DNA of 64,000 nt, taken from assembly GCA_964452355.1 (NCBI GenBank), contig CAYVKV010000003.1:51601-115600 (forward strand), read 5' to 3'. This document shows, piece by piece, positions 51,711-61,102 of the stretch (positions are counted from its first letter, which is position 1; the number at the start of each line of letters is the position of its first letter). The notes under the pieces are model-generated. The model saw only the letters and a program-made list of their open reading frames with translations. It was not told where the DNA came from and did no database searches. This stretch comes from UBA1450 sp964452355. Lineage in GTDB: Bacteria > Patescibacteriota > Microgenomatia > UBA1406 > GWC2-37-13. The position numbers and the translations under genes are program-made.

Positions 51711-52838
51711 ATGAAACCATCGGTACCATTTATCGATCTTAAGGCCCAATATTATTCCATTCAAAACGATATTGATAGAGCAATAAAAAGTGTCGTTTCT
51801 TCGGGAAATTTTGCTCAAGGAGACGAGATTACATCTTTCGAATCTGAGTTTGCAAAATATATCGGCGCTAAAGACTGCATAAGCCTCAATTCAGGAACAG
51901 ATGCACTAATCTTAGGTCTTCGGGCGCTTGATCTGCAACCAGGAGACGAGGTTATCGTTCCATCTTTTACCTTTATTGCAACAGCGATTGCAGCGGTAGA
52001 AAACAATCTTCGACCGGTATTTGTCGATGTAGACGAACGGGATTATGGATTGAATCTTGCAGATTTGCAAAAAAAAATTACTCCAAAAACAAAGGCAATT
52101 ATCTGTGTTCATCTCTATGGGCAGCCTGATAAAATCATTGAAATTCAAGATATAATTCGAAAAACAAAACAAAAAATTTATCTTATCGAAGATGCATGCC
52201 AAGCTCATGGCGCAAAGTACAATGGAAAAAAAGTTGGAACATTTGGAATATTTTCTGCATTTTCATTTTATCCCACAAAAAATTTAGGAGCATATGGTGA
52301 TGGGGGAGCACTAATCACAAATGATAAGAAATTGGCACAAAAAATTCGGTTGTTGAAAATGTACGGAGAAAAGACTCGGTACTTCTCAGAGGGACCCGGT
52401 ATAAATTCTCGACTCGACTCACTTCAAGCTTCGATTCTTCGAGCAAAGCTCCCGCATCTTGATGCGTGGAATGCAAAACGAAAACTACTTGCGCAGAGGT
52501 ACTCCGATCTGTTTGCCAAACAAGCCCCCTTTATTTTTACGCCAAGCGTCAAGAAAAATTGCGAGCATGTATTTCACCTCTATGTGATACGGACAAAAAA
52601 ACGTAATGAACTACAAAAGTATTTAGCGGAAAAGAATATTTCTTCACTCATCCATTATCCACGACCTCTGCATTTGCAAAAAGTATATAGCAGATACGGT
52701 TATAAGAAAGGTGATTTGCCTATAGTAGAAAAGGTAGCTTCAGAAGTATTATCTCTCCCATTTTATGCTGAGATGAATTCAGATCAAATAAAGAATGTCA
52801 CTCTTGAGATTGCAAACTTTTACAATCGTCAATTATGA
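51711..52838 (+). CDS. DegT-type 3-keto-sugar aminotransferase (FdtB/QdtB-like)
   Basis: 375 residues from ATG 51711. VPFIDLKAQYYSI at the start, SLNSGTDALILGLRALDLQPGDEVIVPSFTFIAT, LIEDACQAHGA (PLP Asp), and Lys in FSFYPTKNLGAYGDGG. The N-terminal FIDLKAQY and GxYGDGG are typical of the WecE/FdtB/QdtB branch. With the cupin and acetyltransferase just upstream it forms a set for a 3-acetamido-3,6-dideoxyhexose. Start preferred over an earlier frame that overlaps the acetyltransferase. ATGA overlap with the next SDR. Confidence 0.85.
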   Translation: MKPSVPFIDLKAQYYSIQNDIDRAIKSVVSSGNFAQGDEITSFESEFAKYIGAKDCISLNSGTDALILGLRALDLQPGDEVIVPSFTFIATAIAAVENNLRPVFVDVDERDYGLNLADLQKKITPKTKAIICVHLYGQPDKIIEIQDIIRKTKQKIYLIEDACQAHGAKYNGKKVGTFGIFSAFSFYPTKNLGAYGDGGALITNDKKLAQKIRLLKMYGEKTRYFSEGPGINSRLDSLQASILRAKLPHLDAWNAKRKLLAQRYSDLFAKQAPFIFTPSVKKNCEHVFHLYVIRTKKRNELQKYLAEKNISSLIHYPRPLHLQKVYSRYGYKKGDLPIVEKVASEVLSLPFYAEMNSDQIKNVTLEIANFYNRQL

Positions 52839-53887
52839 AAAAAGTACTCATCACAGGATCAGCAGGGCTCATCGGTTCTGAGTCAGTCAAATTTTTTGCA
52901 CAAAAAGAGTATGAGATCGTCGGCATTGATAATAATATGCGAGCATATTTTTTTGGTGATGAGGCAAGCACCGATTGGAGTCGAAAGCAGCTTGAAGAAA
53001 CATTCAAAAAGCAATATACACACTACTCCGTAGATATTCGAAATAATGAAGAAATTGAAAAAATTTTCAAAAAATATTCGTTTGATCTTATTATTCACAC
53101 GGCCGCACAACCATCACATGATTGGGCTGCACAAGAACCATTGACTGATTTTACCGTCAATGCAAACGGCACTTTGATACTTCTCGAAAACTTCAGAAAA
53201 TACTCTCCTGAAGCAACCTTTATTTTTACATCGACAAATAAAGTGTATGGCGATAGACCAAACACTCTTCCTCTTGAAGAACTTGAAACACGATATGAAC
53301 TACCGAAAAACCATCACTATCATCAAGGAATAGACGAGTCTATGAGCATTGATAATACAACTCACAGTATTTTTGGCGTATCAAAAATTGCAGCCGACGT
53401 CATGGTGCAGGAGTATGGAAGATATTTTGGTCTCCACACTGGGGTATTTCGCGGGGGTTGTCTGACTGGACCGGGACACTCAGGCACCCAACTTCATGGG
53501 TTTTTAGCATATCTTGTGAAATGTGTTGCAACAGGTCGAAACTATTCCATTTTTGGATATAAAGGAAAACAAGTTCGAGACAATATCCATTCCTTCGACT
53601 TGGTAAATATGTTTTGGCATTATCACCAAAAACCACGAAAGGGAGAAGTATATAATGCCGGCGGCAGTAGACACTCAAATATATCTATGATTGAAGCAAT
53701 CAAAAAGACAGAGAAAATTCTCAATAAAAAAGCAAAATATGAATACAAAGAATCAAACAGAATAGGGGATCACATCTGGTATATTTCAGATGTTTCAAAA
53801 TTCCAAAAACACTATCCCAACTGGAAATTTACATACGATATTGATCAGATTTTGGAAGAAATTTGTCATCATGGCCACTTTGAATAA
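52835..53887 (+). CDS. SDR epimerase, CDP-paratose 2-epimerase-like, with Phe in YxxxK
   Basis: 350 residues. LITGSAGLIGSESV, then FTSTNKVYGD, ETRYEL, GIDESMSID, HSIFGVSKIAADVMVQEYGRYFGL, FRGGCLTGPGHSG and GYKGKQVRDNIHS: the block order of the tyvelose-epimerase branch of SDRs (STNKVYGD and GKQVRD shared with CDP-paratose 2-epimerase). The catalytic Tyr is Phe180 here (FGVSK; Lys184 kept). Many relatives labelled paratose 2-epimerase appear to share this HSxFGxSK form, so their true reaction may differ. It overlaps the aminotransferase before it and the GT4 after it. Confidence 0.75.
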   Translation: MKKVLITGSAGLIGSESVKFFAQKEYEIVGIDNNMRAYFFGDEASTDWSRKQLEETFKKQYTHYSVDIRNNEEIEKIFKKYSFDLIIHTAAQPSHDWAAQEPLTDFTVNANGTLILLENFRKYSPEATFIFTSTNKVYGDRPNTLPLEELETRYELPKNHHYHQGIDESMSIDNTTHSIFGVSKIAADVMVQEYGRYFGLHTGVFRGGCLTGPGHSGTQLHGFLAYLVKCVATGRNYSIFGYKGKQVRDNIHSFDLVNMFWHYHQKPRKGEVYNAGGSRHSNISMIEAIKKTEKILNKKAKYEYKESNRIGDHIWYISDVSKFQKHYPNWKFTYDIDQILEEICHHGHFE

Positions 53888-55022
53888 TACCATCATCATC
53901 GCGACACATTCTCTGGTCTATGGCGCCCCTCAAGCTCTTCGTGAATATCTTATCAACCACTCAATAAAGAATTTACTCTATATTGCTCATCCCTTGATGA
54001 ACAATGGAAAATCGGAAGCTGAATATATTCAAAATGGAAAGAGTATCGATACAAAGACCCCAACTATTTCTCTTCGTACTCCTTTGTTTCAATATTTTCA
54101 CCATATGTATCTGACGTTTGTTTGGAGCATGTCACTGAAAAATAATGCCGATGTATTTGTGGGAGTCGATCCACTCAATGCATTTGTTGGGGTATTTCTG
54201 AAGAAATTTGGCAAAACAAACAAGCTTATTTACTACACAATTGATTATGTACCACAACGTTTTGGTAACCATATCATGAACTGGATTTATCATTGGTTGG
54301 ATACTTTTTGCGTCAAACACGCTGATGAAACCTGGAATGTATCTCCACGAATCGCCGATGCTCGAAAAAAACAGAAAGGGCTTGATGGTGTCAATTTTTC
54401 AAAGCAAAAGGTCGTTCCAATCGGCATTTGGTACGATCAGGTGAAGAGGTATCCATTCAGTAAAATCAAGAAGCATCAGCTTTTTTTTATTGGTCATTTG
54501 ATGGAATCTGCTGGTGTGCAAATGGTTCTGGAGGCAATTCCAGAAATAATTATACAAATCCCTGATTTTCACTTCTTGATTGTTGGTGGGGGAGAGTATG
54601 AAGAATATCTTCGATCTCTTGCAAAAAAACTGGATATTAACAATTCAGTGACATTTACCGGCTGGGTGAAGGATCGAAAAAAGCTTGATACTATCATGTC
54701 TGATTCTGCTGCAGCTGTAGCATTGTATGATCCAAAAACTACAAAGACAACGTGGTTTTCGGACCCAACGAAGCTGAAAGATTATCTGTCGGCAAGTCTT
54801 CCAATCATTCTGACTGACGTGCCACATAATGCATACGACATTGAAAAGCATGGCTGTGGCATTGTGATAAACTATACAAAAGATGAGGTCGTATACGCAG
54901 TTTTGAATTTACTCAAAGATGAAACTAAACTTGAAAAATTTCGAAAGAATGCGCTTCAGTATGTTCAAAAATATGATTGGAATGCCATTTTTGATACTCA
55001 TTTAATACCTCACTTATCATGA
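53871..55022 (+). CDS. family 4 (GT-B) glycosyltransferase
   Basis: 383 residues from ATG 53871, overlapping the SDR by 17 bases. C-terminal half with LFFIGHLMESAGVQMVLEAIP, FLIVGGGEYEEYL, VTFTGWVKDRKKLDTIM and LKDYLSASLPIILTD, the GT4 nucleotide-sugar site; the E-x7-E motif is degenerate (DPTKLKDYLSASLP). N-terminal acceptor domain about 1-185 contains VGVDPLNAFVGV. It ends in an ATGA overlap with the FkbM methyltransferase. Confidence 0.83.
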   Translation: MATLNNTIIIATHSLVYGAPQALREYLINHSIKNLLYIAHPLMNNGKSEAEYIQNGKSIDTKTPTISLRTPLFQYFHHMYLTFVWSMSLKNNADVFVGVDPLNAFVGVFLKKFGKTNKLIYYTIDYVPQRFGNHIMNWIYHWLDTFCVKHADETWNVSPRIADARKKQKGLDGVNFSKQKVVPIGIWYDQVKRYPFSKIKKHQLFFIGHLMESAGVQMVLEAIPEIIIQIPDFHFLIVGGGEYEEYLRSLAKKLDINNSVTFTGWVKDRKKLDTIMSDSAAAVALYDPKTTKTTWFSDPTKLKDYLSASLPIILTDVPHNAYDIEKHGCGIVINYTKDEVVYAVLNLLKDETKLEKFRKNALQYVQKYDWNAIFDTHLIPHLS

Positions 55023-55744
55023 ATATACTTTTTGAAAAACTAAAAATATATGGCCCAAAAAGATTCTTCACCTTTGCGTTTTATGAGATATACAATAGAT
55101 TCTTCGTCCGATATATAAAAAAATCATACAGTCAATATGGGGAAGATCTCATCATTGATCGACTCCTAAAGAATAAAAAAAAAGGTTTTTATGTTGACAT
55201 AGGGGCATATGACCCCGATAGATTCAGCAATACGAAACGATTTTATCTCAAGGGGTGGAACGGAATCAATATCGAACCAAATGTAGTAAATTACAATCGC
55301 TTTATTGATAAAAGAAAAAGAGATATTAACCTCAATATTGGCATTGGAAATACAAATGAAAAATTGTTATTTTATTCATTTATGCCAGACACTCTTTCGA
55401 CATTCGCAAAAACTGAGGCAAAGTTATATCAAAGTCAGGGATTTCGACTCCTCAATAAAACGAAAGTGCCTGTCTTCAAACTGTCAGATGTTTTTCAAAC
55501 AAATCTGAAAGATACGAAAATTGACTTTATGAGTATAGATACTGAAGGATTTGAGATGGATGTGCTTAATAGCAATGATTGGGGAAAATTTAAACCATCC
55601 ATCATTTGTATTGAAGCAAATAGAGATAAGGCAAGCAAAGATAATAACATTAATCAATTACTTGAAGGTAAGGGATATAAGGAAATATATTGTAACAAAG
55701 TCAATTCTATATACGTATTAAAACAATCGAAATTACTCTTATGA
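55019..55744 (+). CDS. FkbM-family SAM methyltransferase
   Basis: 241 residues. Typical FkbM order: YSQYGEDLIIDRLL, GFYVDIGAYDP (SAM motif I), LKGWNGINIEPN, then IDFMSIDTEGFEMDVLN and IICIEANRD. FkbM enzymes O-methylate sugars or polyketides; here a surface-glycan sugar is likely. ATGA overlaps on both sides tie it to the GT4 upstream and the acetyltransferase downstream. Confidence 0.88.
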   Translation: MNILFEKLKIYGPKRFFTFAFYEIYNRFFVRYIKKSYSQYGEDLIIDRLLKNKKKGFYVDIGAYDPDRFSNTKRFYLKGWNGINIEPNVVNYNRFIDKRKRDINLNIGIGNTNEKLLFYSFMPDTLSTFAKTEAKLYQSQGFRLLNKTKVPVFKLSDVFQTNLKDTKIDFMSIDTEGFEMDVLNSNDWGKFKPSIICIEANRDKASKDNNINQLLEGKGYKEIYCNKVNSIYVLKQSKLLL

Positions 55745-56307
55745 AAATTGTAATTCAATTAATACGCAGTGATTGGAATCGATATCTCATCGTTCACAAG
55801 AAGAAAAATCTTCTTCTTTTCTTCATGGTATTTTTTCATAACCCCGGAATGTTGTTTTCAATTCTCTTTAGAATCGAGCATTATCTATGTATGCACCCAT
55901 TTCTCAAAGGAGTGGGTTTCATCTTCCAACCTCTCTATTTTTTGATTACGTATTTTATCCTTGATGTTGACATACCCCCCGATGCTTCAATTGGTAAAGG
56001 ACTCTATATCCACAATAAGGGCATTATAGCAACCAATTTCAAAGCAGGTGACAATCTCACACTGATCGGCCCCCTCACTGTTGGAAGAAATTTTGGATCA
56101 TCAGATACTCCAATATTCGGAGATAATATTGCTATTTCTGCAGGAGCCCGAGTAATAGGAAATGTTCGAATTGGAGATTATGTAATTATCGGTGCTAACG
56201 CAGTGGTTATAAAAGACGTATCAAACAATTCGATAGTGGGCGGAATCCCCGCTGACAAAATCGCTCGTATTTCTTCTGAAAGATATCATCAGTATATCCA
56301 AAATTGA
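55741..56307 (+). CDS. serine-acetyltransferase-like hexapeptide acetyltransferase
   Basis: 188 residues. An N-terminal alpha-helical part (about 1-75) with hydrophobic stretches (MLFSILFRIEHYL, FQPLYFLITYFIL), then LbH repeats from about 80 (DIPPDASIGKGLYIHNKGIIA... IGDYVIIGANAVVIKDVSNNSIVGGIPA). Closest in style to the CysE/WcaB group of capsule loci, where the acceptor is a glycan hydroxyl and not serine. Ends 9 bases before the next GT2. Confidence 0.83.
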   Translation: MKIVIQLIRSDWNRYLIVHKKKNLLLFFMVFFHNPGMLFSILFRIEHYLCMHPFLKGVGFIFQPLYFLITYFILDVDIPPDASIGKGLYIHNKGIIATNFKAGDNLTLIGPLTVGRNFGSSDTPIFGDNIAISAGARVIGNVRIGDYVIIGANAVVIKDVSNNSIVGGIPADKIARISSERYHQYIQN

Positions 56308-56316
56308 TACAACATA

Positions 56317-57354
56317 ATGAGTAGCAAAAAAATTTCTGTACTTCTGCCAACCTATCATCGTGAGGACCAGTTGCAATTTTCTATAAAGAGCGTTCTCAAT
56401 CAAGATTTTACTGATTTTGAGCTTCTTATTCTAGACGATTATGGCAAAGATAATACAGAAAAAATCGTAAAGTCTTTTAAAGACAATCGAATAATATATA
56501 TTAAGAATAAAAAAAATATTGGTTATGGAAATAATTTAAAAAAAGGATTCCGCCTTGCAAAAGGAACATACGTATTTTTACTTGGTGATGATGATGTGAT
56601 CTTGAAAAACGACACTTTGAGAATTATGTATGACCAAATGGAGAAGAAACTTGCCGGATATGCTCAGGTTGGGTATATTTTTTGTGACTCTGATTTTTAT
56701 CACCCTACCTCTCTAAACCATGTGACACAAAAATTACTTTATATACCCCCAACAAAAGACATCATACTAAAAACACTGAACTGGCATTTTGGATCTATCT
56801 CTGGAAGTTTTTTTAGAAAAGATCTCTTCAATGAAGAAGATATCATTGATGACGTATGGTGGCCATACTATAAAGCTATCTATCGAGCAATCCAGTCACG
56901 AGGATGTATATATTTTGGTAATCACTATATTGTCGCACGAATAAGCACATCAGGACTCATAAAATGGCTTGACTCCAAAGTAAATAAAGAATTTTATATG
57001 AATAAACTTTTTGAAATATATAAAGAATTCGATGATTCAATATCCCGATTCCAAACCTTTCAAAAAAACCGTCTGGATTTTGTATTAAGTACTTTTCCAG
57101 GTATCAAATTTTATACGTCAAATGGCAATATTATCTCTATGGCAAAAGATATTTTGCGCCATAGACCTCAATATAAATATGAAATAATCTTTTGGAAAAA
57201 TATTGTAATTGCGCTTTTAATCCCAAATATCATTCTGTCAATGATCCGCACATTGAGATTACTTATTGCAAAAAATCAAATGACGTCATTCACACACTCA
57301 ATCAATCTGAAAAAACATCTTGATGAAGTCCTCAAAGAGCCTACGTTAAAATAA
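56317..57354 (+). CDS. family 2 glycosyltransferase
   Basis: 345 residues. ISVLLPTYHREDQL, LLILDDYGKDNTE, FLLGDDDVILKND (DDD donor site), then a C-terminal half with a hydrophobic segment near 295-315 (IVIALLIPNIILSMI). Last plus-strand gene of this run; it meets the minus-strand rfbH-type gene tail to tail with 6 bases between stops. Confidence 0.85.
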   Translation: MSSKKISVLLPTYHREDQLQFSIKSVLNQDFTDFELLILDDYGKDNTEKIVKSFKDNRIIYIKNKKNIGYGNNLKKGFRLAKGTYVFLLGDDDVILKNDTLRIMYDQMEKKLAGYAQVGYIFCDSDFYHPTSLNHVTQKLLYIPPTKDIILKTLNWHFGSISGSFFRKDLFNEEDIIDDVWWPYYKAIYRAIQSRGCIYFGNHYIVARISTSGLIKWLDSKVNKEFYMNKLFEIYKEFDDSISRFQTFQKNRLDFVLSTFPGIKFYTSNGNIISMAKDILRHRPQYKYEIIFWKNIVIALLIPNIILSMIRTLRLLIAKNQMTSFTHSINLKKHLDEVLKEPTLK

Positions 57355-57360
57355 AAGTGT

Positions 57361-58671
57361 TTAGCTGTGTTTTTTCATGAATGCGTTCACCATTGAGTAA
57401 ATATAGTCTCTTTGCGCTTTCTCAATTCCCGGATACACACCAATAAAAAAGGTGTTTCTATGAATATGTTCAGAATTTGGAAGTTTTCCGACAACACGAC
57501 AATCTATATTTTTGAATGCTGGCTGATGAAGGATATTTCCCGTGAATAATGGACGTGTCTGGACTTTGTGGTCTTCTAGGTAACGCACCAGTGAAAGGCG
57601 ATCAAAAGGAGCATCTTTTCGAATCGTCAAAGGAAAACTAAACCAACTTGGATCTGATCCTGGCGTGGCCTCTGGCAAAATAAAATAATCTTCATACTTC
57701 TTGAAAAATTTGGAATGTTCTTGAAAATTCTTCTTTCTCTTTTTGATGAAGCCCGGAACTTTCTGAAGCTGTATTCTTCCCATTGCCGCTTGGATTTCTA
57801 CCGGTTTAATATTAAATCCAATATGGGTAAACATATATTTGTGGTCGTAGGGGATACCATCAATCTTGTAGTTGAATCTGACACCGCATACACCATCTGG
57901 GCCACCTCCGGCAGCACCACACCAACATGCACGACCCCAGTCACGAAGCGACTGGACAATTCTGAGGAGTCGTATATCATTTATAAAAACTGCGCCGCCC
58001 TCACCTGCAGTTGTCATATGGTGAGCGGGATAAAATGATTCAGTAGACACGATCCCAAATGTTCCGGTTTTTCTTCCTTGATATGTCGAACCCAGTGCGT
58101 CACAGTTGTCTTCAATAACGAATAAATTGTGCTTCTTTGCAATCGCCATAATCTTGTCCATTTCGTTGGGATTTCCAAGTTGGTGGACGAGAAAAATTAA
58201 TCGTGTTTTTTTTGTTATTGCTTTCTCAATATCTTCTGGCTTTGGATTGAGTGTTTTCTGATCTACATCAACAAAAACTGGTTTTAAACGATTGTAATAT
58301 ATGGCAGATACAACTGTTGGGAATGTACAAGCAGGAGTTATGACTTCGTCTCCCGGTAAGATTCTATCTGCAAATTGAGGAGACATGAGAGATGCGACAG
58401 CCAAAAGATCTGCAGAGGAGCCAGAGTTTGTGAGAAATGCTTTTCGAGAACCAATAAATTCTGCAAGTTCTTTTTCCAAAAGCTCTCCCTGTTCAGATAA
58501 ACCAAACCAACCTTTCAGCATTGCGTCTGTCATCGCTTGTAACTCACGATGATCATATACTGCCCCAGCATACTGAACCGTTGTTTTACCCGGGACAAAT
58601 TCTTTTGTATCAATTTGAACGTATTCTTCGAGAAGCGCATGTATATTATTTTGAATGGTTCGTTTATCCAT
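57361..58671 (-). CDS. rfbH: CDP-4-keto-6-deoxyglucose 3-dehydratase (E1/RfbH)
   Basis: 436 residues, the usual E1 length. PLP/Fe-S enzyme that removes the C3 hydroxyl of CDP-4-keto-6-deoxyglucose on the way to 3,6-dideoxyhexoses. Seen: TNSGSSADLLAVASL, DEVITPACTFPTV, PLP Asp in FVIEDNCDALGS, and the diagnostic SFYPAHHMTTAEGG with His217 replacing the Schiff-base Lys. Fe-S cysteines: Cys190, Cys248 and Cys250 (C-x57-C-x-C, as in E1) then Cys261, with a Gly-rich GAAGGGPDG spacer somewhat longer than usual. Same operon as rfbF. The partner reductase E3 and CDP-glucose 4,6-dehydratase are not in the window. Confidence 0.88.
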   Translation of the reverse strand: MDKRTIQNNIHALLEEYVQIDTKEFVPGKTTVQYAGAVYDHRELQAMTDAMLKGWFGLSEQGELLEKELAEFIGSRKAFLTNSGSSADLLAVASLMSPQFADRILPGDEVITPACTFPTVVSAIYYNRLKPVFVDVDQKTLNPKPEDIEKAITKKTRLIFLVHQLGNPNEMDKIMAIAKKHNLFVIEDNCDALGSTYQGRKTGTFGIVSTESFYPAHHMTTAGEGGAVFINDIRLLRIVQSLRDWGRACWCGAAGGGPDGVCGVRFNYKIDGIPYDHKYMFTHIGFNIKPVEIQAAMGRIQLQKVPGFIKKRKKNFQEHSKFFKKYEDYFILPEATPGSDPSWFSFPLTIRKDAPFDRLSLVRYLEDHKVQTRPLFTGNILHQPAFKNIDCRVVGKLPNSEHIHRNTFFIGVYPGIEKAQRDYIYSMVNAFMKKHS

Positions 58672-58757
58672 TGGTTATTTGAAGCGAAATATAACTTGTT
58701 TGAAGTCCTGAAAAGAGTAGCATGCAATATTACGAAAGTCAATGTAATAACTCTTCT

Positions 58758-59288
58758 TTATGCCTCATAAAATGGCCAATTTTTATCCTTATCGGATATA
58801 ATAATTTTTTTGATTGGCCAAACTATATTGAAATATGGATCATCCCATCGTACGCCCTGTTCTTTTCCAGGTGTATAAAATTGTGAGGCTGGATACTGAA
58901 TGGTTGTATTGTCCACCAGTGTTTGATTTCCATGAGCCATTCCTTCAGGAATATAGAGCATCTTCATATTTTCTGCAGAAAGATTTATTCCAAACCATTT
59001 ACCAAACGTTGGGGAATTTATTCTCAAATCTAAAGCGACATCAAAAATCTCTCCTTGTATGCATTGTGTGTATTTTGCTTCATCGTACGGTTTTTTTTGA
59101 TAATGAAGCCCTCGAATAGTTCCTTTTTTATCACTTGCAGATCTATTCATTTGTGCAATTTTGAAATCAACACCATGTTGAGTAAACTCATCCTGACAGT
59201 ATATTCGAGTAAAATACCCTCGAGCATCTTTTTTCAATTCTGGCTCCACCACAAATAGACCCTTGATAAAAGTTTCTGTAAATATCAT
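58758..59288 (-). CDS. RmlC-type 3,5-epimerase family cupin
   Basis: 176 residues, dTDP-4-dehydrorhamnose 3,5-epimerase family. ELKKDARGYFTRIY, MNRSASDKKGTIRGLHYQKKPYDEAKYTQ with the catalytic His of RGLHYQ, GEIFDVALDLRINSPTFGKW, LYIPEGMAHG, FYTPGKEQGVRWDDP and NIVWP; the Tyr near FYTP is present. In an operon with rfbF and rfbH the substrate is more likely a CDP-linked keto sugar than dTDP. One base before the SDR stop upstream. Confidence 0.85.
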   Translation of the reverse strand: MIFTETFIKGLFVVEPELKKDARGYFTRIYCQDEFTQHGVDFKIAQMNRSASDKKGTIRGLHYQKKPYDEAKYTQCIQGEIFDVALDLRINSPTFGKWFGINLSAENMKMLYIPEGMAHGNQTLVDNTTIQYPASQFYTPGKEQGVRWDDPYFNIVWPIKKIIISDKDKNWPFYEA

Positions 59289-60338
59289 TTATTTTAACCA
59301 ATACAACATATTGGTAACTTTTTTATTTTTTAACAAATCTTTCAATATCATCAGCCGTGCATATTTTCCTGAAATAAAATCCTCTTTACTAAAATTATTA
59401 TTTCTTAATTGCAATATAAGATCTTTAACCGACTTGTCAATTGTCCACTGTTGCTTGATGTGGGGAAATAATTTGTTGAATTTATCAAAAATTACCTTAT
59501 AACTTCGGGCATCTGCACCATGCTCACCAGTATAGTCAACAATACTATTTGGAATATTCTTTTGAATTACTTCTAAAAGATCTTTTACTTGAAAATTATT
59601 TTCATTAAATCCAATATTAATAATTTCACCGTTTGTCTCTTCTCGCGATGCGTGCAAGAATTGAATCATAATCTCACTTAAGTCTCTAACGTCGATAAGT
59701 GGTCGCCATGGAGTACCATCACTCTTGACCTCAATTTTACCTTGTGCCAGTGCACATGTAACAAAATTATTCACAACTAGATCGCTTCGCAATTGGGAAG
59801 AGAAACCATAAACAGTTGAATTTCTCATTAATCCCACATAAAAATCTTTATCAGCCAAATCTTTTAAGTCTCGCTCCACCAATGCCTTTGACATTGCATA
59901 AGCAGTGAGCGCATTTACGGGTGACGATTCGTCTACTACGCCTTTTTCAGCTATCCCATAGATACTACATGACGAAGGAAATATAAATCGCTGCACTCCA
60001 ACTTTTTTGGCAAGTTTTGCCAATGTTATCGAAGCCTTATGATTGATATCAAGCGTCAACTTTGGGCTGAATTCTCCAATTGGATCATTTGAAAGAGCTG
60101 CTAAATGAATAATTGCGTCAAACCCCTTCACGTCATCTTCGTGAATTTTTCGCACATCTTTTTGAACAAGAGTGAGATATGGCGATGAAAAAACAGGACC
60201 GATAGAATTATTCTTATAAAAAAACGTGTCAAGACCTGTAACTATGTACTTTTGCTTTATGAGTTTTTCAACTAATACTGTGCCAATATAACCATTACAT
60301 CCTGTAACAAGAATTTTTTTTATTTCCATATTTTCCAT
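59289..60338 (-). CDS. extended SDR of the CDP-sugar operon
   Basis: 349 residues (an ATG three codons in, at 60329, is the alternative start). ILVTGCNGYIGTVLVEKL, AIIHLAALSNDPIGEF, FPSSCSIYGIAE, catalytic YAMSK, RNSTVYGFS, RPLIDVRDLSEIMIQFL. All SDR catalytic residues are present. It overlaps the end of rfbF by 19 bases. It could act as a 4,6-dehydratase, 4-reductase or epimerase on a CDP-hexose; I cannot tell which. Similar to the SDR half of the membrane-fused protein at 48168. Confidence 0.78.
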   Translation of the reverse strand: MENMEIKKILVTGCNGYIGTVLVEKLIKQKYIVTGLDTFFYKNNSIGPVFSSPYLTLVQKDVRKIHEDDVKGFDAIIHLAALSNDPIGEFSPKLTLDINHKASITLAKLAKKVGVQRFIFPSSCSIYGIAEKGVVDESSPVNALTAYAMSKALVERDLKDLADKDFYVGLMRNSTVYGFSSQLRSDLVVNNFVTCALAQGKIEVKSDGTPWRPLIDVRDLSEIMIQFLHASREETNGEIINIGFNENNFQVKDLLEVIQKNIPNSIVDYTGEHGADARSYKVIFDKFNKLFPHIKQQWTIDKSVKDLILQLRNNNFSKEDFISGKYARLMILKDLLKNKKVTNMLYWLK

Positions 60339-61090
60339 GGTGCTTTTCCGCTATTCCAAATTGTGTTTAAATCTTCTAGCTCTTTGTATGTATCTATTGC
60401 AAACCAAAAGTCATCATGAAAATACAGAGATAATTCTCTGTTCTGAGCCATTTTATTCAAAGCCACGGTATCCATTTCTTCTTCTTTGAAATAATCAAGT
60501 GCTTTGGCATCAAATACCATATATCCGCCATTCACCCAGTCGTCAAGAACTGGTTTTTCCTCAAAGTGCGTTATTAAATTATTAGCATCATATTTTGCAA
60601 GTCCATACTTTGACCTTGGATGCACTCCGGTAATTGTTCCAAGTGTTTTCTGTTTTTTATGAAACTTCAATAAATCTGGAATATTTATATTCGAAACTCC
60701 ATCGCCATAAGTAACCATAAAATGCGTATCTTTTGGATCAAGATATTTTTGACAAGCCAATATCCGTGCGCCAGTTGTGGCCTCAACTCCAGTATCAACA
60801 AAGGTAATTCTAAAATCATCAGCATTTTTTCTATAGTATTTTGCGGAATGAGTTTTAAGATCAAGAGTAAAGTCAGAAGTAAAAGCTTTTTGATTAAGGA
60901 AAAAATCCTTAATATAGTCAGCCTTATATCCTAAGGCAAGGATAAAATCATTTATCCCATAGTGGGAATATATTTTCATTATATGCAGAATCAATGGCTT
61001 GTTTCCGATATATACCATTGGTTTTGGCTTATATTCTGTTTCTTCTTTGAGGCGGGTACCAGTTCCTCCACACAGTATGATGACTTTCAT
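60320..61090 (-). CDS. rfbF: glucose-1-phosphate cytidylyltransferase
   Basis: 256 residues, exact family length. Makes CDP-glucose from CTP and glucose-1-phosphate, the entry to CDP-deoxysugars. Signatures: VIILCGGTGTRLKEETEYKPKPMVYIGNKPLI, HIMKIYSHYGINDFILALGYK, FMVTYGDGVSNINI and WVNGGYMVFD. First gene of the operon, with a strong promoter just upstream. Confidence 0.93.
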   Translation of the reverse strand: MKVIILCGGTGTRLKEETEYKPKPMVYIGNKPLILHIMKIYSHYGINDFILALGYKADYIKDFFLNQKAFTSDFTLDLKTHSAKYYRKNADDFRITFVDTGVEATTGARILACQKYLDPKDTHFMVTYGDGVSNINIPDLLKFHKKQKTLGTITGVHPRSKYGLAKYDANNLITHFEEKPVLDDWVNGGYMVFDAKALDYFKEEEMDTVALNKMAQNRELSLYFHDDFWFAIDTYKELEDLNTIWNSGKAPWKIWK

Positions 61091-61102
61091 AAGTTAAGCC
61101 TT

